64,000 nt of DNA from an uncultured Bacteroidales bacterium (lineage in GTDB: Bacteria; Bacteroidota; Bacteroidia; Bacteroidales; ML635J-15). Position numbers and translations under genes: made by a program. Each line of letters opens with the position of its first letter. Positions within the stretch are counted from its first letter, which is position 1. Shown one piece after another: positions 7,399-16,203 of this stretch. Under the pieces are notes generated by a model. That model was not told the origin of the DNA. It saw nothing but the letters and a program-made list of their open reading frames with translations, and searched no databases. The stretch spans positions 1 to 64,000 of the forward strand of contig CAJOIT010000006.1 of the NCBI GenBank assembly GCA_905234755.1, in the 5' to 3' direction.

Positions 7399-9423
7399 TT
7401 ACTCACTTTCTATTTCAATAGCAATTATTTCTATTCGGCGCTCCCTCGCCGCTGCTGGATTGTACACTGAATTTCGTTGGTCGTTACGGTCATCGCTGAC
7501 ATTGGCAGCAGCCATAGTTTTGCCGAAGGCTACAAACTTATATTCAATCTGCCCGTTTTCAATGTATTGACGGAAAACACCGCTTTCATATTCATCAAAG
7601 AAATTTACCAACGATGATATTCTTCGTTTCGCCAGATTGTTATTGTACTCAACCGTATTTAAAGGACTTGTGAAACCTTTTATTGTAATTGCCACCTTTT
7701 GGCCGCTCTCGAGCAGTTCTTTCATCATCTTGGTAAATTCGATAAGCCTGTTATAGTTTTCCTCAACTTTCCCTGCAAAGAAATTATCAATGCTATCTAC
7801 GGCTTCCTCTCGCCCTGTACGGTCAAGCCCTTTTGAAAATTCGCGCCTATATTTGTCCTGCATCTGCATATAAGCGAAATATGTATCACTATAGTTCTGC
7901 GAAGTAACTGTATCCCAAGAATTTGGATTAGGAATATCGTTGTGGAAATACAGGCTTATAGGGACAAGCAACCTTGTACGCTGAGTAAGCGTGGCTATCC
8001 TTATTTCTGTTTCCGCCTTTATGCGATCCTCCTCGCTGACATACTTTTCGATATTGTAGTAGAAAATATCGTTGCAACAGCTTTGATGAGTCTGCGACAT
8101 TGCACCTTTACGATTGCTTGTCAAAAATGCAAGCCCCTGCTCTGGATAAACCTTGTAGTACATGTCGTTCTGCGCTGAATTTATCGGATAACCAAGGTTT
8201 TGCACATCTTCCCAAACCCTGAAATTACCTTTTACCGAAAAAATGTCAAACGCCCCTATTGTCTGGTAATGATTTGAACTGAAATAGAGCGTAGTATCGA
8301 TGGCGTTATAAAATGGAGTAATCTCATCGCCCGGCGTGTTAATCAATGATGTAGTATCAGTAAATTCTGCAAAGCGCTCATCCTCAATGATTGGTCGTCC
8401 GATATTTTTTACCGAACCGAAACTTCCATCGGGAAGAATTTCGCATGAATAAATGTCGTATCCTCCCTCGCCTCCCGGCCTATCGCTCGACCAAAGCAAA
8501 ACATCGGGACGACTTTCAAATTCTACAAGAAACGGTTGGGTGGAATTGTAACCCTGCACATTTATCTTTTCGGGAAGCATTTTGGGTATTGACCATTCAT
8601 CGCCATCACGCTCACACATATAAATATATGTATTACCGTTGACAAAATCCTCATTTAAAGAAAAATACATCTTCTTGCCATCGGCACTAATGCAAGGATT
8701 GGATATGTCGGCTGATTTATTTTCCAACTTGACATCAATCTGTTTTGCCGAATTGAAATTGTCAACTTCCGCGCTGTATATCTGCGACTTATATTCCTTT
8801 GATGAATCATTTTCGGGACGGATAGATGAGAAAAATACCGATTCTCCTCCAAGCACAGCACCAAAGTCGCTATATACCGAGTTCATTCCCTCACCGGCAT
8901 GCTTTACATCCACAGCCTGCGGACGATTTTGCTGTTTCCAAGCATATTCGCAGTTTAGGATTTCCTGCTCGGCATATTCGGCGTTTTCCTTGTCGCCTTT
9001 GAATCCATCCTTCTTCGACAAAGTAATGAATCGTTTGAAAAAATACTGCGCCCTCATGAAATCCTCGTTCGACTTCAGCATTTGTGCATAACGGTAGGTT
9101 GCATTGGGATATTTGTCTTCCACCTTGTCAACCAGCACCTTATATAAACGCATTGCATTTGCATAGTCATTGTCCAAGCGATAGGCTTCAGCCGCCTTCC
9201 AAACAATGTCGTACATTTTTGAATCGTACTTCAGAGCCTCCTCGTAAAGTTTTGCTGCACCATACAAGTTTTTCTGCTTCACAGCATTATCTCCACTGAA
9301 AACCAAATTGTTAACATCTCTATTCTGAGCCTGCGCCATGCACGAAAAAATCACGAGCAGACATGACACAACGCCTGTTCGCACAAGGGCTGGATATTTA
9401 GTTGTTACATGAATTCGGGACAT
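7399..9423 (-). CDS. OmpA-family TPR/PD40 envelope protein
   Basis: This exported 674-residue protein is of the kind paired with PorP/SprF in gliding and T9SS-related loci. After a long-n-region signal peptide ending CMAQA, residues ~35-150 form TPR-like helices (NLYGAAKLYEEALKYDSK). A WD40/PD40-like propeller (SVFFSSIRPEND, KMYFSLNED, LLWSSDRPGGEGGYDIY, TLYFSSNH) follows to about 450, and the last ~130 residues form an OmpA-like peptidoglycan-binding domain with degenerate motifs GFTSPLNTVEYNNNLAKRR and AAARERRIEI. The start overlaps the end of the upstream porP/sprF gene by 19 bp in another frame, indicating translational coupling. Confidence 0.85.
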   Translation of the reverse strand: MSRIHVTTKYPALVRTGVVSCLLVIFSCMAQAQNRDVNNLVFSGDNAVKQKNLYGAAKLYEEALKYDSKMYDIVWKAAEAYRLDNDYANAMRLYKVLVDKVEDKYPNATYRYAQMLKSNEDFMRAQYFFKRFITLSKKDGFKGDKENAEYAEQEILNCEYAWKQQNRPQAVDVKHAGEGMNSVYSDFGAVLGGESVFFSSIRPENDSSKEYKSQIYSAEVDNFNSAKQIDVKLENKSADISNPCISADGKKMYFSLNEDFVNGNTYIYMCERDGDEWSIPKMLPEKINVQGYNSTQPFLVEFESRPDVLLWSSDRPGGEGGYDIYSCEILPDGSFGSVKNIGRPIIEDERFAEFTDTTSLINTPGDEITPFYNAIDTTLYFSSNHYQTIGAFDIFSVKGNFRVWEDVQNLGYPINSAQNDMYYKVYPEQGLAFLTSNRKGAMSQTHQSCCNDIFYYNIEKYVSEEDRIKAETEIRIATLTQRTRLLVPISLYFHNDIPNPNSWDTVTSQNYSDTYFAYMQMQDKYRREFSKGLDRTGREEAVDSIDNFFAGKVEENYNRLIEFTKMMKELLESGQKVAITIKGFTSPLNTVEYNNNLAKRRISSLVNFFDEYESGVFRQYIENGQIEYKFVAFGKTMAAANVSDDRNDQRNSVYNPAAARERRIEIIAIEIESE

Positions 9424-10421
9424 TTCCTGTAATATGGTGTTTCGATTGGCTTTGGCTTGGAGAATATGTAAACGAGTGAAAACTCAATGCCTCCGTTGCC
9501 TCGGCTTATGCGTGTAAGTTTCGAAAGATTGATGTCGTAGTTGACAAGAAGCCTAACATTGCGGTACTGCACTCCGGCGCACAAGATTCCAGCATCGCTT
9601 GTTCGTGCAAAAATGCCGAAATACACCGCCTGAAGGGTAATTGGATTCACATCCATGCGACCAAGTGCGCCGATGTCGAACTCAAGATATTTCTGTTGTA
9701 CCATGCAATAGAACATTGGTGCAATCCAAAATTCATCTTTGACATTTATGTCACCAACTGCATGGACAATCCATTTTACAGGCAAGCGTGAATTATCAGA
9801 CCCGAGGAAAGTCTTACGCGGCATATTCAGGTGAAAGGCCGAGAACCCAGCTTCGGCAGTCCATTTGGGATTAAGTTTAAGAATACCATTAAGCCCCACT
9901 GCGCAATCAAAATATCCGAAGGAATTTTTCTGCCATTGCTCGCCCGACTGCATTGCATCGTTGTATTCGTCATTTACATACTGGCTTCCAAAATTCAGGT
10001 TGTCAATACGGATTCCATGCCGTGCATAACCTGCCGACAAGCCAGCTCCGACAAGCAGTTTTTCCGACATGAACGGGAAATAATAGGCGGCATTGAGCAT
10101 TATCTGCGTAGTGCCGAACTTTCCATCGCCTGCAACATCGCGATTGAGGAAAATTCCCAAACCCGACTTGTCGCCCTGCTTGAACAGCGATTCGTGCGAA
10201 TAGTCAACGCTACCAGCAAAGGTGCGATACGCATTTGTAAAACTGTTCCACTGGTTCTTGTTGTTCAGCACGGCACGCCATTCGCCATTGAAATTGCCAG
10301 TATTTGTCGGATTTGTCTGCATGGGAGTCGAATAAAACTGCGAAAAGTGAATATCCTGCGCCATAGTCGTAGCTAAAGCAGCAAAAAGAAAAATCGCCGA
10401 TATAAAAAAACTTTTTCCCAT
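9405..10421 (-). CDS. PorP/SprF family outer-membrane protein
   Basis: PorP/SprF proteins are outer-membrane beta-barrels linked to type IX secretion and to surface delivery of adhesins. The 338-residue protein begins with a signal peptide (MGKSFFISAIFLFAALATTMA) followed by the family hallmark QDIHFSQFYSTPMQTNPTNTG. Alternating strands and LVNYDINLSKLTRISRGNGGIEFSLVY at the end fit the family. I chose ATG 10421 rather than an upstream ATG because the signal peptide starts here and a promoter element lies just before it. It overlaps the OmpA-family gene, a typical arrangement for this pair. Confidence 0.9.
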   Translation of the reverse strand: MGKSFFISAIFLFAALATTMAQDIHFSQFYSTPMQTNPTNTGNFNGEWRAVLNNKNQWNSFTNAYRTFAGSVDYSHESLFKQGDKSGLGIFLNRDVAGDGKFGTTQIMLNAAYYFPFMSEKLLVGAGLSAGYARHGIRIDNLNFGSQYVNDEYNDAMQSGEQWQKNSFGYFDCAVGLNGILKLNPKWTAEAGFSAFHLNMPRKTFLGSDNSRLPVKWIVHAVGDINVKDEFWIAPMFYCMVQQKYLEFDIGALGRMDVNPITLQAVYFGIFARTSDAGILCAGVQYRNVRLLVNYDINLSKLTRISRGNGGIEFSLVYIFSKPKPIETPYYRKCPEFM

Positions 10422-10428
10422 GAGAATA

Positions 10429-10436
10429 CAAAGGTA
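10429..10436 (-). promoter_or_regulatory. porP/sprF promoter -7 element
   Basis: Minus-strand TACCTTTG fits TAnnTTTG and ends only 7 nt before the chosen ATG. If used, the mRNA would have almost no 5' leader. Confidence 0.5.
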
Positions 10437-10543
10437 ATGATTTTGTTCAGAAAAGTATTCAAAAAAATGATTTTTCAGAAAATCAGCCATTTCGCGGCAC
10501 AAATTTATATTTTGTATTCGGCTCGTTGCATTGGATTTTTTTC

Positions 10544-10551
10544 TAACTTTG
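10544..10551 (+). promoter_or_regulatory. ahcY promoter -7 element
   Basis: TAACTTTG fits TAnnTTTG and lies 31 nt before the ahcY ATG. No well-spaced TTG box is seen. Confidence 0.5.
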
Positions 10552-10582
10552 CAAGTCCAAAAACGAAATTATTATCATAACG

Positions 10583-11998
10583 ATGGAAGAAATAATCACA
10601 AAATTACCTTACAAGGTAGCAGACATGTCTCTCGCAGAATGGGGACGCAAGGAAATTGAAATGGCAGAAAAGGAAATGCCGGGATTGATGAGCATACGCC
10701 GCAAATACGCAGCCGAAAAGCCGTTGAAGGGCGCAAGAATATCCGGCTCGTTGCACATGACAATACAGACTGCCGTACTTATCGAAACATTGGTTGAACT
10801 TGGCGCAGATGTACGCTGGGCAAGCTGCAACATATTCTCCACACAGGACCACGCAGCAGCAGCAATAGCAAAGGCTGGTGTACCAGTTTTCGCATGGAAG
10901 GGCGAAACACTTGAAGAATACTGGTGGTGTACATTGCAGGCATTGTCGTTCCCGGGTGGACTCGGACCAAATCTGATAGTTGACGATGGCGGTGATGCTA
11001 CTTTGTTGGTTCACAAAGGTTATGCTGCCGAAAACGATGCAAAGACATTGGATTTTGTTCCATCATGCCACGAAGAAAAGGCAATTCAGGAAACCTTAAA
11101 GGCTATGCTTGCTGCCGACAACCAGAAATGGCATCGCACTGTTGCCGAACTCAAGGGCGTTTCGGAAGAAACAACCACTGGCGTTCACCGTCTGTACCAG
11201 ATGATGGCAAAGGGCGAACTGCTGATTCCGGCAATCAATGTTAACGACTCGGTTACAAAGTCGAAGTTCGACAACCTCTACGGATGCCGCGAATCGTTGG
11301 CCGACGGCATCAAGCGCGCTACCGATGTTATGATAGCAGGAAAGACTGTCGTAGTTCTTGGCTACGGTGATGTTGGAAAGGGTTGTGCCCGTTCGATGCA
11401 CACCTACGGTGCAAGGGTTCTCATTACCGAAATCGACCCGATATGCGCACTGCAGGCAGCAATGGAAGGATACGAAGTGACAACAATGGAAGAAGCAGTT
11501 AAGGAAGGCAACATTTTCGTTACGACAACTGGCAACTGCGATGTTGTAACTCTCGAACATATGAAGCAGATGAAAGACCAGGCAATAGTTTGCAACATTG
11601 GTCACTTCGACAACGAAATTCAGGTTGACCGCCTCGAAAACTGCCCTGGCGTTGTAAAGACCAACATCAAGCCACAGGTTGACAAGTACACTTTCCCGAC
11701 TGGAAATTCAATCTTCTTGCTTGCCGAAGGTCGTCTCGTAAACCTCGGTTGCGCAACTGGACATTCATCGTTCGTAATGAGCAACTCGTTCTCAAACCAG
11801 ACTTTGGCTCAGCTCGACCTCTGGAAGAACAACTACAAGGTTGATGTTTACCGTCTGCCGAAATATTTGGATGAAGAAGTTGCCCGTCTCCACCTCGACC
11901 AGCTTGGCGTTAAGCTCACAAAGCTCACACAGAAGCAAGCCGACTACATTGGAGTACCAGTAGAAGGACCATTCAAAGCGGATCACTACAGATATTAA
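10583..11998 (+). CDS. ahcY: Adenosylhomocysteinase
   Basis: The enzyme hydrolyses S-adenosylhomocysteine to adenosine and homocysteine, recycling the by-product of SAM-dependent methylation in the cytosol. The 471-residue protein is full length. It carries the substrate region [17 protein letters not shown], the NAD-binding [12 protein letters not shown] (about 256-267) and the conserved C-terminus KADHYRY. The start ATG follows a -7 promoter element by about 30 nt. It is monocistronic by spacing: the next gene begins 127 nt later after a repeat-filled gap. Confidence 0.97.
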   Translation: MEEIITKLPYKVADMSLAEWGRKEIEMAEKEMPGLMSIRRKYAAEKPLKGARISGSLHMTIQTAVLIETLVELGADVRWASCNIFSTQDHAAAAIAKAGVPVFAWKGETLEEYWWCTLQALSFPGGLGPNLIVDDGGDATLLVHKGYAAENDAKTLDFVPSCHEEKAIQETLKAMLAADNQKWHRTVAELKGVSEETTTGVHRLYQMMAKGELLIPAINVNDSVTKSKFDNLYGCRESLADGIKRATDVMIAGKTVVVLGYGDVGKGCARSMHTYGARVLITEIDPICALQAAMEGYEVTTMEEAVKEGNIFVTTTGNCDVVTLEHMKQMKDQAIVCNIGHFDNEIQVDRLENCPGVVKTNIKPQVDKYTFPTGNSIFLLAEGRLVNLGCATGHSSFVMSNSFSNQTLAQLDLWKNNYKVDVYRLPKYLDEEVARLHLDQLGVKLTKLTQKQADYIGVPVEGPFKADHYRY

Positions 11999-11999
11999 A

Positions 12000-12110
12000 A
12001 GGCAAAAAGGCGAACGGGCTGAAAGCTTATCAGCAAGACAGCTAAACAGCCAGGCAGCAAGACATTTTGGCTGTTAGCCTGCAAGCCTGTTAGCCCCAAA
12101 CTAAGAAACT
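12000..12110. repeat. Degenerate CTGCAAGCCTGTTAGCC repeat patch
   Basis: The ahcY-pepE gap holds several short GCTGAAAG, CAGCAAGACAGC and CTGTTAGCCTGCAAGCCTG motifs in alternating orientation. Similar patches occur at about 31676-31750 and 63128-63190. No gene is seen. Confidence 0.5.
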
Positions 12111-12125
12111 AAAAACAAAATAACT

Positions 12126-12836
12126 ATGAGACTATTATTAATTAGCAACTCAACGAATGCCGGTGAAGCATATCTTGACTACCCGAAACACAACATCCAC
12201 GATTTTCTTGGTGAAAAGTGCGTGAAATGCTTGTTCATCCCTTACGCAGGCGTTACCGTAACATGGGACGACTACGAGAAAAAGGTAAAGAACCGTTTCA
12301 ACGAAGTGGGACACGACATAGTATCCATCCATCATTTCGATGACCCTGTAAAGGCAGTAGAAGAAGCAGACTGCATAGTCATTGGTGGCGGAAACACATG
12401 GAAACTTCTGCACGACATGCACGCCAACAAGCTCATTGAGCCTATACGCAAGAAAGTTCTTGGCGGAACTCCATACATTGGCTGGAGTGCTGGTTCAAAT
12501 GTAACATGCCCTACCCTTATGACAACCAACGACATGCCTATCATCGACCCGCTGGGATTCGATGCCTTGAACCTCATTCCGTTCCAAATTAATCCTCACT
12601 ACCTCGACAAGAAGGTAGAAGGACACGGAGGAGAATCGCGCGAAGACAGAATTTTGGAATTCATCGAGGTAAACCGTGAGGTTTATGTTGCAGGACTTCG
12701 CGAGGGTTGCATGTTTGTTGTCGAAGGCGACAAGATGAAAATCATCGGACACCGCAACCTGCGCCTCTTCAAGTACGGTGAAGAAACCCGCGAAATAGAA
12801 CCAACCGCAGATTTCACATTCCTGCTGAAGAAATAA
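12126..12836 (+). CDS. pepE: Dipeptidase E (peptidase S51)
   Basis: PepE is a cytosolic serine peptidase that cleaves N-terminal Asp-X dipeptides. The 236-residue protein matches the family length. It has GGGNTWKL (87-94), the nucleophile S121 in GWSAGSN, and D136 and H158 (NPHY) at the spacing of the S51 catalytic residues. The ATG is preceded by an A-rich stretch without a Shine-Dalgarno sequence, which is usual in Bacteroidota. A terminator hairpin follows directly. Confidence 0.94.
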   Translation: MRLLLISNSTNAGEAYLDYPKHNIHDFLGEKCVKCLFIPYAGVTVTWDDYEKKVKNRFNEVGHDIVSIHHFDDPVKAVEEADCIVIGGGNTWKLLHDMHANKLIEPIRKKVLGGTPYIGWSAGSNVTCPTLMTTNDMPIIDPLGFDALNLIPFQINPHYLDKKVEGHGGESREDRILEFIEVNREVYVAGLREGCMFVVEGDKMKIIGHRNLRLFKYGEETREIEPTADFTFLLKK

Positions 12837-12859
12837 GGAGAGATTTTATTTACATATTA

Positions 12860-12891
12860 CAGCAGTCGGCAAATGTCGGCTGCTGTTTTTT
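12860..12891 (+). terminator. Rho-independent terminator of pepE
   Basis: CAGCAGTCGGC and GTCGGCTGCTG form an about 11-bp hairpin with a short AAAT loop, followed by a T-run (12886-12891). It lies 24 nt after the pepE stop. Confidence 0.8.
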
Positions 12892-12930
12892 ATGGGTTCT
12901 GCCTAAATAAAACGAGATGTTTGCGGTGCA

Positions 12931-12963
12931 TTGTAGGGGCAGGTTTGAAACCTGCCCCTACAA
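12931..12963. repeat. Perfect palindrome, TTGTAGG...CTACAA family, copy 1
   Basis: A nearly loop-less inverted repeat of about 15 bp per arm begins TTGTAGGGGCAGG and ends CCTGCCCCTACAA. A second element with the same outer arms but a different inner stem is at 43941-43973. The rest of the pepE-tetR gap carries only the terminator and promoter. Confidence 0.75.
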
Positions 12964-13020
12964 GCACCCATCCGCACCAATATGGTCTCACCTTAATTTT
13001 TTGTTAAACTGCATTTTTAA

Positions 13021-13052
13021 TTTGCACACAAAAAAAGGACAATATATTTTTG
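13021..13052 (+). promoter_or_regulatory. Promoter of the tetR-efflux operon
   Basis: TTTG (13021-13024), a 20-nt spacer and TATTTTTG (13045-13052) form a full Bacteroidota promoter 38 nt before the tetR ATG. An autoregulatory operator could overlap it, but no clear palindrome was identified. Confidence 0.65.
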
Positions 13053-13090
13053 CACCGAATTTGAAAATTGGTACAAAGATTTGAATTGCT

Positions 13091-13696
13091 ATGCAGAAAA
13101 CACTAGGCGTAAAGGCTGACATAATGAATGTTGCAGAAAAACTTTTCTGCCGCTTCGGTTTCAACAAGATTTCGATGGACAGGATTGCAAAGGAATCGAA
13201 GCACGCCAAAGGTAGCGTTTACTACCATTTTTCCAGCAAACTGAACCTGATGAACTCGATTCTCGAAAACGAAGTCGAGAAAGTCCGTACCGACCTGCTT
13301 ACAATAATAAACGACTTATCCCTTTCCGAACCTGAAAAGATAAAGAGGTATGCAATGGAAAGAATGCAAAGCATGAACAGTAGCTATTCGTACCACAACG
13401 CATTGAAAAACAGAGTACTGGAAAGCGGAGACAAACAACTCATGGAATGTTTCAGCAAGGTTCACAACGACCTTGTAATCTGGGAAAAGGAACAACTTAC
13501 GGCAATAATCGTTTCGGGCAAAAATAAAGGGCTGTTCAAGTCGGACATAAATGCTTCGCAATACATTGATGCACTTATGATGATGCTGTCGTCGCTCGAA
13601 TTCCCATTCTTCATTTTCAATCTCTACGACAAGTACAAAAAATCATTCGACTACATGATAGACGAGATAATATTCAAACCAATAGAAAACATTTAG
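13091..13696 (+). CDS. TetR/AcrR family transcriptional regulator
   Basis: This is a predicted DNA-binding repressor of the downstream efflux operon. The 201-residue protein has the N-terminal TetR helix-turn-helix: IMNVAEKLFCRFGFNKISMDRIAKESKHAKGSVYYHFSSK, with the signature KGSVYYHF at about 38-45. The C-terminal half is helical and divergent, as expected for the ligand-binding domain. It is the first gene of a run of seven same-strand genes with short gaps or overlaps, the usual position for a local regulator of an RND pump. Confidence 0.9.
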   Translation: MQKTLGVKADIMNVAEKLFCRFGFNKISMDRIAKESKHAKGSVYYHFSSKLNLMNSILENEVEKVRTDLLTIINDLSLSEPEKIKRYAMERMQSMNSSYSYHNALKNRVLESGDKQLMECFSKVHNDLVIWEKEQLTAIIVSGKNKGLFKSDINASQYIDALMMMLSSLEFPFFIFNLYDKYKKSFDYMIDEIIFKPIENI

Positions 13697-13720
13697 ACTA
13701 AAACACAAAAACAGTACAAA

Positions 13721-14218
13721 ATGAAAGCAAAAATTATAACAATAATACTTGCAACAATATTAATAACAATATTCTTTGCATCGTGTGAAACCAACCGACG
13801 CCCATTTTTAGGCGAATACACATACCAGAGTGATGGAAAAATAAACATAGGTATGCTTGTAACTGGTGTTGATGTTCCAATTACCGACAAAATGGGACAA
13901 ATGCAAATAATGAAAGGCGAAGACAAGGGCAAGGTCGTAATAATAAAAACTGGAATCGATGGCGAAATCAAGCGTCTCAGCGGTGAAATATCGGGCAAAG
14001 AAATTTCCATTGACGAATACACCTACGAGAAAAAAATTGAACTTGACACTATCATTAATGGTAAAGCAAAAATAACATACACAGCAAAGGGAAAACTCCA
14101 GGACAACACGATTGTCTTTGATGACAATTATTCCGGCTATTTCACTGAATCTGAAACTGGCGCCGTTGGTACAATCAGAAGCAACAATGCAATAACTATA
14201 GCAAAACTAAACGACTAA
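13721..14218 (+). CDS. Small lipoprotein in efflux operon
   Basis: I do not recognise a named family. The 165-residue protein has a lipoprotein signal with lipobox FFASC (C21), so it is probably anchored in the outer membrane facing the periplasm. The mature part (GEYTYQSDGKINIGMLVTG ... LSGEISGKEISIDEYTYEKKIE) looks like an all-beta sandwich or lipocalin-like domain. It lies 24 nt after tetR and ends 2 nt before the DUF2147 gene, so it belongs to the efflux operon. Confidence 0.7.
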   Translation: MKAKIITIILATILITIFFASCETNRRPFLGEYTYQSDGKINIGMLVTGVDVPITDKMGQMQIMKGEDKGKVVIIKTGIDGEIKRLSGEISGKEISIDEYTYEKKIELDTIINGKAKITYTAKGKLQDNTIVFDDNYSGYFTESETGAVGTIRSNNAITIAKLND

Positions 14219-14220
14219 AT

Positions 14221-14667
14221 ATGAAGAAATTAGCAATTGTTTTAATAGCGATAGCACTGGCTATTCCGTCATTTTCTCAAAGCAAGGCCGAAAAGATTTG
14301 CGGAATTTACCTTGTAATCGAAAAAAACGAGGTATCAAAAGTAAAGATAACGCGCTTGCCAAATGGCAATTTCGAAGGCAAGATTATATGGATGAAAAAT
14401 CCTTACTTCGAGGACGGGTCGCCAAAGACCGACATCATGAACCCCGACCCGAGCAAGCACAACACACCAGCAGACAAGATTGTACTTCTGCACAATTTCA
14501 AATACGATGCAGGCGACGACGAGTGGAACGGTGAAATCTACAATCCAGTGGATGGCGACATGTACAAGGCATACGCCAAATTTGAATCGCCTACGAAGCT
14601 GAAAGTGCGCGGTTATGTCGGACTGCCAATTTTCGGTCGTAGCGTATATTGGACAAAACTTGAATAA
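14221..14667 (+). CDS. DUF2147 secreted protein
   Basis: The 148-residue protein has a signal peptide (MKKLAIVLIAIALAIPSFS) and a mature domain of the DUF2147 type: CGIYLVIEKNEVSKVKITRLPNG, the middle KYDAGDDEWNGEIYNPVDGDMYKA and the end LKVRGYVGLPIFGRSVYWTKLE. DUF2147 proteins are small periplasmic beta-rich proteins of unknown function often found near envelope genes. It is separated by 2 nt from the lipoprotein and by 12 nt from the thioesterase. Confidence 0.85.
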   Translation: MKKLAIVLIAIALAIPSFSQSKAEKICGIYLVIEKNEVSKVKITRLPNGNFEGKIIWMKNPYFEDGSPKTDIMNPDPSKHNTPADKIVLLHNFKYDAGDDEWNGEIYNPVDGDMYKAYAKFESPTKLKVRGYVGLPIFGRSVYWTKLE

Positions 14668-14679
14668 AACAAACGCAAA

Positions 14680-15168
14680 ATGAAGGTAATAAAGAAACAG
14701 CGCAATAGCAAATCGTGCATAATCTGTGGCATGGACAACCCTGCCAGCGTAAAGGCCATGTTCTACGAAATGGAAAATGGCGAACTGCGTGGATTGTTCA
14801 CTTTCAGAAACGAACACCAGAGCTACCCTGGTCGCGTACATGGCGGAATGATAACGGCAATGCTCGACGAACTTATAGGTCGCGTATTATGGATTAAGGA
14901 ACCCGAAAGTCTTGCCGTAACCACCACAATTACAGTCAAATATCGCCGTCCTATGCCGATTGGCGTACAATTGCGCGGAGTTGCAAGACTGGAACAGGAT
15001 TCGTCGCGCGGATTCGTAGGTATTGGCGAAATATACGATGCAAACGGGAAATTACTCGCATCGGCAGAAGGCACTTACATGAGGCTTCCCAACGCTACCA
15101 TCGGTGACTTCGACATTCACGAGGAGATGAAATACCTCATTGAGGACAATATTACTGAAATAGAATAA
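14680..15168 (+). CDS. Hotdog-fold thioesterase (PaaI-like)
   Basis: This is a predicted cytosolic acyl-CoA thioesterase. The 162-residue protein has the hotdog signature VHGGMITAMLDELIGRV (about 48-64) and the strand VTTTITVKYRRPMPIGVQL typical of the 4HBT/PaaI family. An N-terminal CIICGMDNP pair (C14, C17) is an addition seen in some relatives and could bind a metal. The stop codon overlaps the adaptor start (TAATG), indicating translational coupling to the RND genes, an unusual companion for a pump. Confidence 0.82.
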   Translation: MKVIKKQRNSKSCIICGMDNPASVKAMFYEMENGELRGLFTFRNEHQSYPGRVHGGMITAMLDELIGRVLWIKEPESLAVTTTITVKYRRPMPIGVQLRGVARLEQDSSRGFVGIGEIYDANGKLLASAEGTYMRLPNATIGDFDIHEEMKYLIEDNITEIE

Positions 15169-16193
15169 TGAAAAGGTTGACCTTTATATTAATATTAGCA
15201 ACAATTTTGCTTTCGGGTTGCAAGGACAAGGACAAAGTCGCCGAAGAACGCGTGATTTCCGTCAATGCCATGGTTGCCGACACCGAAACTTTCGGAGAAA
15301 AACGCACATACGTAGGTACTATAGAGGCTTCGGAAGCAATAACATTGAGTTTCGAGGCTGGCGGAAATGTGAAGGATGTGTTCGTGAAGGTTGGCGACAA
15401 TGTCCATGCAGGACAATTGCTTGCCCGTCTTGATAAAACCTCGGTGCAAAGTTCATACGATGCAGCAAAATCCACTTTAGAACAGGCCGAAGACGGATAC
15501 CGTCGAGCAAAACAACTTCACGACAACGGAAGTCTGCCCGAAGTAAAGTGGGTTGAAATCCAAACCAAACTCGCTCAGGCTCAGTCGATGGAAAAAATAT
15601 CGAAAGAAGCACTACAACATTGCGACCTTTACTCACCAGCATCTGGCGTTATCGGTAGCCGCACCATAGAACCGGGAAGCAATGTTTCGCCACTACAACA
15701 GGCTTTCAAACTGATGAATATCAGACAACTGAAAGTAAGAGCATCAATTCCAGAAAACGAAATTTCGAAGATAAACATTGGCAAAAAAGCAATTGTAACA
15801 GTACCAGCTGCAGATGATGAAGTCTTTGAGGCAGAAGTGATTGAACGAGGAATTGAGGCCAACATACTTTCGCACAGCTACGATGTAAAATGCATATTCA
15901 AAGGCGACCACAGCAAGCTGTTGCCAGGAATGGTCTGCAAGGTAACAATGGACGAACCCGAAAACACTGGTTATGTTGTCCCATCAAGGGCAGTGCAGAC
16001 AATGCAAGGTGGAATCGGAATCTGGAAAATTGAAAACGGCCGTGCAAAACGCTGTATCATAACATCTAACAAATATGTTGCCGATGGCGTACTAGTCACA
16101 GAGGGCATTGCCAAAGGCGATACCATAGTCACCGAGGGCTACCAGAAACTATACGACAACGCCAAAGTTGAAATAAACAAGATGACTGAATAA
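15168..16193 (+). CDS. RND efflux periplasmic adaptor (HlyD/MFP family)
   Basis: This periplasmic lipoprotein connects the inner-membrane pump to the TolC-like channel. The 341-residue protein has a lipobox LLSGC (C18). The barrel-sandwich lipoyl half-motifs follow (GTIEASEAITLSFEAGGNVKDVFVKVGDNVHAGQLLARLD and later CDLYSPASGVIGSRTIEPG), with a helical hairpin between them and a membrane-proximal domain at the C-terminus. The start overlaps the preceding thioesterase by 1 nt; the pump starts 10 nt after its stop. Confidence 0.92.
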   Translation: MKRLTFILILATILLSGCKDKDKVAEERVISVNAMVADTETFGEKRTYVGTIEASEAITLSFEAGGNVKDVFVKVGDNVHAGQLLARLDKTSVQSSYDAAKSTLEQAEDGYRRAKQLHDNGSLPEVKWVEIQTKLAQAQSMEKISKEALQHCDLYSPASGVIGSRTIEPGSNVSPLQQAFKLMNIRQLKVRASIPENEISKINIGKKAIVTVPAADDEVFEAEVIERGIEANILSHSYDVKCIFKGDHSKLLPGMVCKVTMDEPENTGYVVPSRAVQTMQGGIGIWKIENGRAKRCIITSNKYVADGVLVTEGIAKGDTIVTEGYQKLYDNAKVEINKMTE

Positions 16194-16203
16194 ACGAACA
16201 ATA

